A DNA stretch of 27,608 nucleotides, from positions 1 through 27,608 of the IMG/VR virus record IMGVR_UViG_3300030107_006512; one strand, written 5' to 3'. This stretch comes from a virus. This document shows, in pieces, positions 6,792-13,126 of this stretch; position 1 is the stretch's first letter; the number at the start of each line of letters is the position of its first letter. The translations under genes and the position numbers were made by a program. The notes under the pieces were generated by a model, which ran no database searches, was not told where the DNA came from, and worked only from the letters and a program-made list of their open reading frames with translations.

Positions 6792-6965
6792 ATGCCGGGC
6801 GGACCAAGTATGTTGGCTAATGCCAACGCGATATTAGCAGTACCTTTAACTATACAAGGTGGTGGTGGACCTAGTCCTGTAACTTGGTTTATATTAGCTG
6901 AGAATGGTGATATATGCGAAACTGAAGCTGGAGGTAATTTAATGGTTCAAGAAGTAGCTCCATAA
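6792..6965 (+). CDS. Small protein, 57 aa, between two structural genes
   Basis: ATG at 6792 follows the preceding stop (6788-6790) by one base and opens 57 codons ending in TAA at 6963-6965, 23 bases before the next fibre. The product begins MPGGPSMLANANAILAVPLT, then has a GGGG loop and a short hydrophobic strand (TWFILAENGDICETE). It fills the gap exactly and keeps the codon style of its neighbours, so it is probably real despite its size. The Ala/Gly content suits a minor virion component. I know no family for it. Confidence 0.65.
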   Translation: MPGGPSMLANANAILAVPLTIQGGGGPSPVTWFILAENGDICETEAGGNLMVQEVAP

Positions 6966-6988
6966 CAACTTAAAATAAAAATAATAAA

Positions 6989-8371
6989 ATGGCAAATATA
7001 AAATTTTCAGCATTTACAGCTGAAACAGATCCAACTCAAATAGATTTTTTAGTTGGTTACCAAAGTTCAACTATGAAAAAAATATCCCCTAGCAATGTAG
7101 GTGGTGGTGCTACTGATTTAAATGGTTTATCAGACTGTTTAGTTGATGGCAATTCAGTTTATGTTGCAGAAGTACCTAGCGGTTTAAGTGGTAACCCAAT
7201 TGACAATACAGTATTTGGAATAGATGCTGGAGATGGTTTAACAACCGGATTTGGTAATACTTTTATTGGATTTGAAGCAGCAAAACTAATAACAGATTCT
7301 GATAATATGGTTATTATTGGAAGACAAGCAGCTAACGCAAGTTCTTCAAATGGAGATAGAACAGTAGCAATAGGTTATGATGCTTACGGAAGTTCAATAT
7401 CAACAGACAACGTAGCTGTAGGATATGCAGCTTCACAATTTAGCGGAGTTAATTTTTGTGTAGCTGTTGGTCAAAGCGCTGCTATATTCAATTCGGGTGC
7501 TCAATCAGTATCTATAGGGCCTAGTACAAATTATAGTAATTCAGCTACTGGCACTGTATCAGTTGGTTATCAAGCAAGTTACTCTCAAACATCAGGCGCA
7601 AATAACACTAATCTAGGTTATCAAGCAGGTTACGGAATATCAACAGATGGTAATAATACTAACATAGGTTATGAAGCAGGTGCAGCAGGTATAGGTGCTA
7701 ATAACACTTTTATTGGTGAAGGTGCTGGAAAAGGTTATAATACAGGAACTTCAATAGCAGGAGACAATATTGCAATAGGTGTTGACGCTATGAATCAACG
7801 TAGAGGTGGTTCAGGTGGTAATACTGTTGTAGGTAATAATGCTTATAAAAATACTGATGGTGGAGCTGAAAATGTAGTTATTGGTAAAGATGCAGTACCA
7901 ACAGCAACAACAGGAAGTAACAATGTTGTTATTGGACACGCTGCTGATTTAAGCGCTGGATCAGATAACAACTCTACTGTAATAGGAGATACAGCAGCAG
8001 GAAATGGTGATAATACAATTACATTAGGTAATGGATCTATAACTGGTTTGCATTGTCAAGTAAGTACTATATCAGCTTTATCAGATAAAAGAGATAAAAC
8101 AAATATTGAAGAGTCTAATTATGGATTAAACATAATAGATTCTTTAAATCCTGTAATCTTTGAATGGAATCAAAGAGACGGAAACAGAAAAGGATTAAAA
8201 GATTTAGGATTTATTGCTCAAGATTTACAAGAAGTAGATGATGAATTTTTACAACTTGTTAATTCTAAAGACCCAGAAAAATTACAAGCAAGTTATGGAA
8301 GATTAATTCCTGTACTTGTAAAAGCAATAAAAGAATTAAAAGAAGAAATAGAACAATTAAAAAAATCTTAA
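6989..8371 (+). CDS. Tail fibre with YadA-like head repeats and S74 self-cleaving chaperone
   Basis: Residues 1-38 (MANIKFSAFTAETDPTQIDF, VGYQ, KKISPSNV) resemble the docking motif of the fibres at 892 and 1441. About residues 80-345 form roughly a dozen repeats of the type N-T-x-I-G-x-x-A-G, as in trimeric YadA head domains and phage shafts. The C-terminal 96 residues form an intramolecular chaperone of the endosialidase type (peptidase S74): LSDKRDKTNI gives Ser365 and Lys370, spaced as in the known Ser-Lys cleavage pair, followed by GLNIIDSLNPVIFEWN, GFIAQDLQE and a terminal coiled coil (KAIKELKEEIEQL). By family knowledge the chaperone trimerises the fibre and then cuts itself off before the Ser, leaving about 364 residues in the virion. 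Confidence 0.9.
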   Translation: MANIKFSAFTAETDPTQIDFLVGYQSSTMKKISPSNVGGGATDLNGLSDCLVDGNSVYVAEVPSGLSGNPIDNTVFGIDAGDGLTTGFGNTFIGFEAAKLITDSDNMVIIGRQAANASSSNGDRTVAIGYDAYGSSISTDNVAVGYAASQFSGVNFCVAVGQSAAIFNSGAQSVSIGPSTNYSNSATGTVSVGYQASYSQTSGANNTNLGYQAGYGISTDGNNTNIGYEAGAAGIGANNTFIGEGAGKGYNTGTSIAGDNIAIGVDAMNQRRGGSGGNTVVGNNAYKNTDGGAENVVIGKDAVPTATTGSNNVVIGHAADLSAGSDNNSTVIGDTAAGNGDNTITLGNGSITGLHCQVSTISALSDKRDKTNIEESNYGLNIIDSLNPVIFEWNQRDGNRKGLKDLGFIAQDLQEVDDEFLQLVNSKDPEKLQASYGRLIPVLVKAIKELKEEIEQLKKS

Positions 8372-8617
8372 ATGTATAAAAACACAATAAAATCAGAAAA
8401 TACACCAGATTCACATAAAAAAGTAATTACAGATCAACTTGATCACCAATTAGCTCAAATAGCAGCTGGAAATAATGTAGACTCAATTAAGACTCATTTT
8501 GAATGGGTGTTGATTAATGATTTTTATAAAAACGAATTATCAAGCGATAAAATAACAGAAATGGAATCTTATTTAGATGCTAATTACGCAGATAAACACC
8601 AAGATATACCATCATAA
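8372..8617 (+). CDS. Small helical protein, 81 aa, unknown
   Basis: The start is the base right after the fibre stop (TAAATG), so it is probably translated from the same message. The protein is acidic and helical: HKKVITDQLDHQLAQIAAGN, then SIKTHFEWVLINDFYKNELS and a final helix (ITEMESYLDANYADKH). There is no membrane span or known motif. Possible roles include a fibre-assembly helper, given its place directly behind a fibre gene, but this is position-based inference. Confidence 0.6.
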   Translation: MYKNTIKSENTPDSHKKVITDQLDHQLAQIAAGNNVDSIKTHFEWVLINDFYKNELSSDKITEMESYLDANYADKHQDIPS

Positions 8618-8625
8618 TATAGTAT

Positions 8626-8660
8626 AAACAATAACAACAACAATAACAAAAACAATAATT
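8626..8660 (+). promoter_or_regulatory. CAA/AAC-rich leader
   Basis: The 35 bases before the ATG at 8661 are almost pure A and C with some T (caataacaa units) and can hardly fold. A similar leader precedes 10548. No Shine-Dalgarno sequence is present. This is probably an unstructured translation-enhancing leader of the Bacteroidetes type. Confidence 0.4.
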
Positions 8661-9368
8661 ATGGCATATAAACAAAACAATCCTTTATCACGTCAAAAAT
8701 GGGGTGGTAATAAAGATGAATTCCATAGACATATGGATGCTGAAGGTCACATGACTAAAAGTGGCGTAGTAGGTGGTGGTAAATATGGTAAAGGTGGTCA
8801 TTATAAAGATTATGAAGGAACATCTAGAAAATCTTCAGAAGAAGGTATGTCTAGACAAAAATATGGTGGTAATAAAGGTGATTTAAGAAGATCAGCACCT
8901 AGAGATTACGAAGCACCTTCAAGACATGGATCTATGAAAGGTGATCAATCTGCTACTCATGTAGATTATGCACATTATAAAGGAACTGATAAAGGATACC
9001 ATGGACACACAGGTGCTTCTCATGGTGATCAATCTGCTACACATAGAGATTATATGATAGATCCTAGAACTCATTCTCCAATAAGTAATGCTAGTCATTA
9101 TGGTATTCAAGGAGTAAATGAATCAGATTGGATAAAATACGGAGGAGATGTAATAGATGAAACAGCTCAAAAACACGAAGGTATGTCTAGAATGTCATCT
9201 CCTTTAAATAGTGATGATAGATGGATACAAGACGCATTTGATGATGTTAAAGCAAGAGGTACTGAAGGTGTTTGTACCGGAGATAAATTTGGTAGTTCAA
9301 GTTGTCCTCCAGGTAGTAAAAGATACAATATGGCTAAAACTCTTAGAAAAATGGCTAAAAATAGATAA
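8661..9368 (+). CDS. His/Gly/Lys-rich repetitive protein, 235 aa, unknown
   Basis: The protein contains 14 histidines and short internal duplications: SRQKWGGNKDEFHR with SRQKYGGNKGDLRR, and GDQSATHVDY with GDQSATHRDY. Tyr, Gly, Ser and basic residues dominate the first two thirds, which look disordered. The end is more ordered (CTGDKFGSSSCPPGSKRYNM then a basic helix AKTLRKMAKN), with two Cys nine residues apart. It has no membrane span or catalytic motif. It is followed two bases later by another His-rich gene. Histidine clusters could bind metal or act as a pH-sensitive or DNA-binding disordered region. It may be a minor virion or internal head protein; I recognise no family. Confidence 0.6.
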   Translation: MAYKQNNPLSRQKWGGNKDEFHRHMDAEGHMTKSGVVGGGKYGKGGHYKDYEGTSRKSSEEGMSRQKYGGNKGDLRRSAPRDYEAPSRHGSMKGDQSATHVDYAHYKGTDKGYHGHTGASHGDQSATHRDYMIDPRTHSPISNASHYGIQGVNESDWIKYGGDVIDETAQKHEGMSRMSSPLNSDDRWIQDAFDDVKARGTEGVCTGDKFGSSSCPPGSKRYNMAKTLRKMAKNR

Positions 9369-9370
9369 TT

Positions 9371-9982
9371 ATGGGATACAATAAAAAAGGACATCACGGA
9401 CATTATAGTGGTAATGCACACCACTCTAAACATCACATGGTAAACTCATGGGAAGAAGAAGATGTAAAAAGAGGTAGAAAACTAGAGCATGAGGGACATT
9501 CAGGTCATGCTGAAGCATTATTTGATGATGCTCATGATAGTTACAATTGGCATCCTGGAATGCATACTCATGCTGAACATGCGCTATCTAGACATAGATC
9601 AGGGCATTTAGATAACGCAACACCAGGGGAAATAAGTTTAAGTAAAGAAGATCTTGCAAATAAAAAATCCAAAAGAGCAACAGGGTTAGGATCTATTGAT
9701 TTTGCTAAAAAAGCTGGAACAACCTCAATGCCAGATAAAGATTATGAAAATCTAGAAGTTGGTACAGCACCAAAAATAGGTGAACTAGGTGCCGAACTAA
9801 TTGGAACAGAAGCTTTACGTACAGCAGCGGGTAAAGCAGGTAGACTTAAAAGCTATGAAAGATTAAGTGAACAAAGGTATCCAGAACAAGGAATAGGTAG
9901 AGGATTAATTCGCGCAAAAGAAAATGCACGAAAGATTAAAATGATGCAGAATATTGATAACAAATTAAAAAGACAACAATGA
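9371..9982 (+). CDS. Protein with strongly His-rich N-terminus, 203 aa, unknown
   Basis: Seventeen histidines fall within the first 80 residues (GHHGHYSGNAHHSKHH, later HPGMHTHAEHALSRHR), after which histidine disappears. Residues 90-203 are a basic helical region (LGAELIGTEALRTAAGKAGR, RGLIRAKENARKIKMMQNID). The split suggests a metal- or proton-binding head on a DNA- or protein-binding tail, though neither is demonstrated. It starts two bases after the previous His-rich gene and overlaps the following start by four bases (ATGA, 9979-9982), so the three genes probably form a co-translated set. I recognise no family; an internal virion protein is one possibility. Confidence 0.6.
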   Translation: MGYNKKGHHGHYSGNAHHSKHHMVNSWEEEDVKRGRKLEHEGHSGHAEALFDDAHDSYNWHPGMHTHAEHALSRHRSGHLDNATPGEISLSKEDLANKKSKRATGLGSIDFAKKAGTTSMPDKDYENLEVGTAPKIGELGAELIGTEALRTAAGKAGRLKSYERLSEQRYPEQGIGRGLIRAKENARKIKMMQNIDNKLKRQQ

Positions 9983-10473
9983 GTTTATTAGATAATATAA
10001 AATCTAGCTTTTTAGGTAATAGAAATAGTTTTAATGTAACTTTTAATAATAGAAATCCATTAAGCTATGTAGGAGATGCAAGTATACCTTCTCATGGTTC
10101 TTCTATACAAACACAAATGGAAGCTCCTGCTGTAGAAGATGTATATAAAGCTCATAGTCCTAAAGAATATTTAGCTGCAGAAACTAAAATGCATCAAGCA
10201 AAAGGTGGAGCACTTGGAAAAGTAGCTTCAGGGGTAATAGGTGCGGTTGCTGGTAAAGCTTTTGGTATGGAAGGAGGTTTTGGAGAGAGATTTATGGAAG
10301 CTGGAAAAAAGGGTATATTCGGTGTAGGTTCTAAACAAGAAGATGATAGTTTTTTTAAAGATGATGGAAGTGGAGAATTAAAAGATGACAAAAAATTTAA
10401 ATCTGAATATGACTCAAATGAAGTAATGGAAGAATACTGTGAACGAAATCCTAATTCTTACTTTTGTGGTTAA
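9979..10473 (+). CDS. Small protein with Gly-zipper-like segment, 164 aa, unknown
   Basis: It is translated from an ATGA overlap with its neighbour. Residues 75-101 (GGALGKVASGVIGAVAGKAF and on) form a Gly/Ala-rich hydrophobic segment of the sort that packs in membranes or helix bundles. The following part is very acidic and basic (DDSFFKDDGSGELKDDKKFK), and the end has two cysteines (CERNPNSYFCG). A membrane-active segment in a soluble-looking protein recalls ejection or internal virion proteins of short-tailed phages, but this is a guess. The N-terminal 60 residues are Asn/Ser-rich. No known family. Confidence 0.55.
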   Translation: MSLLDNIKSSFLGNRNSFNVTFNNRNPLSYVGDASIPSHGSSIQTQMEAPAVEDVYKAHSPKEYLAAETKMHQAKGGALGKVASGVIGAVAGKAFGMEGGFGERFMEAGKKGIFGVGSKQEDDSFFKDDGSGELKDDKKFKSEYDSNEVMEEYCERNPNSYFCG

Positions 10474-10500
10474 TAATATAACAGTCATGGATCTGTATAA

Positions 10501-10547
10501 AACCAAAAACAATAAACAATAAACAATAACAATTAAAAACAAAAATT
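10501..10547 (+). promoter_or_regulatory. A/C-rich leader with AATAAAC-type repeats
   Basis: The leader contains aacaataaacaataaacaa and leads straight into the ATG at 10548. It has no Shine-Dalgarno sequence and almost no G, like the leader at 8626-8660. It is likely an unstructured leader for efficient initiation. Confidence 0.4.
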
Positions 10548-10982
10548 ATGGCAAAATGGATTAATTTTAACGTAGTCGGCGGTGTTACTGACGGACAAGG
10601 TGCTACTCCTGCTCCACAAATGGACGGAGATAATTTACTACTAGCAGATAGCGTATGTGCTGTAGAAGTTGCTGCAACTGCTGCGGGTGCTCCAGATGAT
10701 GGTGCAATCAAAATAACACTAACGCTAACAAACGCAACAGCTGCACATGACACATGTGAAGTATTAATAGCAACTTCAGATGTTGCAAGTGCTTCACCTA
10801 ATAATAACATACCAAGTTCAGCTAATTATGTAAATGCAGTTAAAAAAGCTGTAAACAGAGCTCTTACTGCAAACCCAGGTGGTGTTAAGTCAACGGTTAC
10901 TTTACCACTAGATACAGCAGACCCAACAGCTGCTTATGATCCAGCACTTAGAGTGTACTTTAGAAGTTTCTCAATCACATAA
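10548..10982 (+). CDS. Ala/Thr-rich putative virion protein, 144 aa
   Basis: The protein (MAKWINFNVVGGVTDGQGAT and on) is rich in Ala, Thr, Val and Asp, with a predicted beta-sandwich feel (IKITLTLTNATAAHDTCEVLI) and a helix (YVNAVKKAVNRALTA). It ends RVYFRSFSIT. Codons and GC are less AT-biased than in nearby genes, resembling the capsid gene, which suggests high expression. A long unstructured leader precedes it. A decoration or other abundant virion protein is a reasonable guess. No motif proves this. Confidence 0.6.
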   Translation: MAKWINFNVVGGVTDGQGATPAPQMDGDNLLLADSVCAVEVAATAAGAPDDGAIKITLTLTNATAAHDTCEVLIATSDVASASPNNNIPSSANYVNAVKKAVNRALTANPGGVKSTVTLPLDTADPTAAYDPALRVYFRSFSIT

Positions 10983-10984
10983 TT

Positions 10985-11140
10985 ATGAAACCTAGAGGTC
11001 TTGGAGACAGGATTGAAAACTTTACAAAAGCAACGGGCATCAAGTCTGCTGTTGATAATATATCAAAAGCAACTGGTGTCCCTTGTGGATGTAATAAAAG
11101 AAAAACAATATTAAATAAAATGTTTCCTTCTAAAAACTAA
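10985..11140 (+). CDS. Small basic protein with duplicated ATG(I/V) motif and CGC, 51 aa
   Basis: ATG at 10985 lies two bases after the preceding stop and opens 51 codons to TAA at 11138-11140. The next gene starts three bases later. The peptide has two similar halves, IENFTKATGIKSAVD and VDNISKATGVPCGC, followed by a basic tail (NKRKTILNKMF). The PCGC pair could bind a metal or form a disulfide. The pattern looks familiar from other phages of this type, but that is memory rather than a search. Function is unknown. Tight spacing on both sides supports it as a real gene. Confidence 0.65.
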   Translation: MKPRGLGDRIENFTKATGIKSAVDNISKATGVPCGCNKRKTILNKMFPSKN

Positions 11141-11143
11141 TAT

Positions 11144-11470
11144 ATGGCTTTTAAGATTAACCCTCCTTATAACGTAGATTGGACACCTATCTATACTAGT
11201 AAAATAGAAGATGGAGCATTAGGTAAAGGTAATAAAAACGGTACAATATTAATATCAGAAGAACTTCATAACAACGAAGATAGAGAAAGTGTTATTGAAC
11301 ATGAAAAAGTACATTTAGATCAAATAAAAAGAGGTGATTTAGATTATGATGAGAAATGCGTGTATTGGAAAGGCAAGTGTTATAAAAGAAGTAAAATGAA
11401 TGAAGGTCATCCTAATTTACCTTGGGAAAAAGAAGCTTATGACAAAACAGATGACTACGAATCATTATAA
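11144..11470 (+). CDS. Small zincin-like protein with HExxH motif, 108 aa
   Basis: The protein has a single HEKVH motif (His53, Glu54, His57) in a helix (ESVIEHEKVHLDQI), the signature of zinc metallopeptidases. A further Glu97 in WEKEAYDK lies 40 residues later and could be the third zinc ligand, as in gluzincins. Two cysteines (Cys72, Cys79) lie between. It is far shorter than typical zincins, so it may be a minimal peptidase domain. There is no signal peptide. It lies directly before the holin gene (two bases between them), which suggests a lysis role such as cutting peptidoglycan cross-bridges. A virion maturation protease is the alternative. The metal-site reading is good; the function is inferred. 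Confidence 0.65.
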   Translation: MAFKINPPYNVDWTPIYTSKIEDGALGKGNKNGTILISEELHNNEDRESVIEHEKVHLDQIKRGDLDYDEKCVYWKGKCYKRSKMNEGHPNLPWEKEAYDKTDDYESL

Positions 11471-11472
11471 AT

Positions 11473-11928
11473 ATGGCAAAGAAAAAATTTAAAGATACAA
11501 CCGTTGGGCAGCTTTTATTTGGCGCTGCATCTGTAATAAATCCTACACTAGGAAATGTATTACAAGGTGTAACATCTCCTAAAGAAGCTATAGAAGCTAT
11601 CACCAAATCAGATGCTCCTGCAGATGATAAAATAAAACTTCAACAAATAATTTACGAACAACAGAATAAAGAAATAGAAGCTATTACATCAAGATGGGAA
11701 GCTGATTCAATGTCAGATTCTTGGTTGAGTAAAAACGTACGTCCATTAGTTTTAGTATGGTGTATAGTTATATTTTCATTAGCTGGTATTTTAGATAGTA
11801 TAGAAACATTACCATTTCATATAAATGAATTATGGAATGATACTTTTGAAAAAATAATGATGTCTGTTGTTTTAGCTTATTTTGGTGGACGAAGTAGTGA
11901 AAAAGTAACAAGTATATTTAAGAAATAA
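11473..11928 (+). CDS. Holin, GTA/3TM-like family
   Basis: Holins form membrane lesions that time lysis. The 151-residue protein has the recognisable core SRWEADSMSDSWLSKNVRP (73-91), then a membrane span at about 91-108 (LVLVWCIVIFSLAGIL), a second at about 127-138 ending in AYFGGRSSEK, and an N-terminal amphipathic or hydrophobic stretch (11-30, VGQLLFGAASVINPTLGNVL). This arrangement matches the family usually called GTA holin / Holin_3TM. The N-terminus is basic. Its upstream neighbour is the HExxH protein and no classical lysozyme or amidase is nearby. The call is from motif memory and is fairly sure. Confidence 0.8.
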   Translation: MAKKKFKDTTVGQLLFGAASVINPTLGNVLQGVTSPKEAIEAITKSDAPADDKIKLQQIIYEQQNKEIEAITSRWEADSMSDSWLSKNVRPLVLVWCIVIFSLAGILDSIETLPFHINELWNDTFEKIMMSVVLAYFGGRSSEKVTSIFKK

Positions 11929-11930
11929 AT

Positions 11931-11964
11931 AGTAAAAACCTTAAAAAATAAGTAATTATAATTA
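11931..11964 (+). repeat. Copy 3 of an AT-rich intergenic element
   Basis: AGTAAAAA-cc-TTAAAAAA-t-AAGTAAT matches the element at 2757-2790 in 28 of 34 positions. It follows the holin stop and precedes the next gene cluster by about 70 bases. It may be a phage promoter or processing site. Base bias makes chance similarity possible. Confidence 0.3.
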
Positions 11965-12031
11965 AGGTAAATAAAATTAAATTAAGTGAAACAATTATTA
12001 TATTGGTTAATAACAAATTAAATTAAATAAA

Positions 12032-12292
12032 ATGGCAGAAAAAGAAATTAAAAAAATTACAGAAGAAGAACTAAAGACAGTTAATGAAAATAATGCTAAA
12101 TTAGGAAAAATCTTACAAGATATTGGGCTTTATGAAGCTGAAAAACACGCATTATTACATGTATTAGCTGGAGTAAATAAAGATATACAAGATTCTAAGA
12201 AAGAATTAGAAGAGAAATATGGATCTATAAATGTCAATTTAGAAGATGGTTCTTATACAGAAATAGAAGAAGAAACTACTAAAGATAAGTAA
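12032..12292 (+). CDS. Small coiled-coil protein, 86 aa
   Basis: The protein is almost entirely helical and charged: KEIKKITEEELKTVNENNAK, then AEKHALLHVLAGVNKDIQDS and KKELEEKYGSI, with heptad-like hydrophobics that suggest a coiled coil over residues 8-65. A short acidic tail follows. The start is preceded by aaattaaataaa and starts a new gene cluster after a 103-base gap. No known domain. Small coiled-coil proteins like this occur near packaging genes in many phages, but the role is not shown. Confidence 0.65.
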   Translation: MAEKEIKKITEEELKTVNENNAKLGKILQDIGLYEAEKHALLHVLAGVNKDIQDSKKELEEKYGSINVNLEDGSYTEIEEETTKDK

Positions 12293-12293
12293 A

Positions 12294-12521
12294 ATGGACA
12301 GCGTAATACGTAAAATCAGTATAGGTGCTGATTATAAAAATGACGCTATGCACTATGCTATTGGACAACAAGTTTATGGTGGACATGAAATATCACATAT
12401 CTTGTTTAATGAAAAAGATAGTTCTTATAATATTCATATACAAAAAAATCAAGAAATATTACCATGGAAAAAATTTAATTGCAACATGGCTATATCTATT
12501 GAATATGATCTTGAATATTAA
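12294..12521 (+). CDS. Conserved-looking small protein, 75 aa, unknown
   Basis: The protein reads MDSVIRKISIGADYKNDAMH, YAIGQQVYGGHEISHILFNE, then NIHIQKNQEILPWKKFN and ends SIEYDLEY. It looks like a compact beta-rich domain with one short helix. I have seen similar proteins in uncultured marine phages, but this is recollection, not a search. It starts one base after its neighbour and its stop overlaps the next ATG (TAATG), indicating a tightly packed operon. No enzymatic motif or membrane segment is visible. Another frame at 12325-12537 is only its shadow. Confidence 0.6.
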   Translation: MDSVIRKISIGADYKNDAMHYAIGQQVYGGHEISHILFNEKDSSYNIHIQKNQEILPWKKFNCNMAISIEYDLEY

Positions 12522-13126
12522 TGAAAAGTTTATATAATTTTATTATAAAACCAATTGGAGAAAGATATAATAATGAAGTTAAAGTAGAAAATAAAAAACT
12601 TATATTAAATACAAAAATAGAAAGTTTTAAGTTTGTTAATAGACAAGCGGTAGTCGTAGAAACTCCTTTAGCTTTTAATACTCCAATACAAAAAGGTGAC
12701 ACTATAATTGTTCATCAAAACATATTTAGAAGGTTTTATAATATGAAAGGAAAACAAGCAAACAGTAGATCTTATTTTAAAAATAATCTATATTTTGCAT
12801 CTCTAGATCAAATTTATCTATATAAAAATAAAGATAAATGGTATTCTTTTGGAGACAGATGTTTTATAAAACCTTTTAAAAACTCTAATTCTCTATTAAA
12901 TATAAAAGAAGAACCTCATGTAGGTGTTTTAAAAATAGGGAATAAAAAATTAAAAGCGCTTAATATTAACACAGGTGATAAAATAGGTTTTAAACCTGGT
13001 GGTGAATGGGAATTCATTATAGATAAAGAGCGTTTATATTGTATGAAATCAAATGATATTGTTATAAAATATGAGTACAAAGGAAACGAAGAAGAATATA
13101 ATCCAAGCTGGGCAAATAGCAGTTAA
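12521..13126 (+). CDS. Putative tandem GroES-like (co-chaperonin-type) protein, 201 aa
   Basis: The protein seems to hold two GroES-like beta barrels. The first (residues 6-112) starts NFIIKPIGE, has a possible loop, then VVVETPL and IQKGDTIIVHQNI. The second (113-186) starts CFIKPFKN, then HVGVLKIGN, INTGDKIGFKPGGEWEFIID, and ends with the typical MKSNDIVIKYEY strand. The GD-x-I-x-F, EFIID and DI features match the order of canonical GroES strands. Each half has the FIKP-like opening and the GD pair, which supports internal duplication. It is distinct from the classical groES at 4695. It starts in a TAATG overlap and lies just upstream of the terminase genes, so head assembly is a plausible setting. 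The GroES-like fold is inferred by eye. Confidence 0.5.
   Translation: MKSLYNFIIKPIGERYNNEVKVENKKLILNTKIESFKFVNRQAVVVETPLAFNTPIQKGDTIIVHQNIFRRFYNMKGKQANSRSYFKNNLYFASLDQIYLYKNKDKWYSFGDRCFIKPFKNSNSLLNIKEEPHVGVLKIGNKKLKALNINTGDKIGFKPGGEWEFIIDKERLYCMKSNDIVIKYEYKGNEEEYNPSWANSS

Noticed and set aside
8626-8660. Possible CRISPR or tandem repeat in CAA-rich leader
   Set aside because: Units are 3-6 bases, irregular and without spacers; it is a low-complexity leader.
10481-10496. ACAG ... CTGT inverted repeat before the 144-aa gene
   Set aside because: A four-base stem is expected by chance.
11938-11968. ACCTTA ... TAAGGT inverted repeat after the holin gene
   Set aside because: Only six A/T-rich pairs with a 19-base loop; too weak to call a terminator.
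12325-12537. Open frame of 70 codons overlapping the 75-aa gene
   Set aside because: The frame at 12294 has better spacing to both neighbours and normal composition; this one is Lys/Ile/Met-heavy and starts within it.
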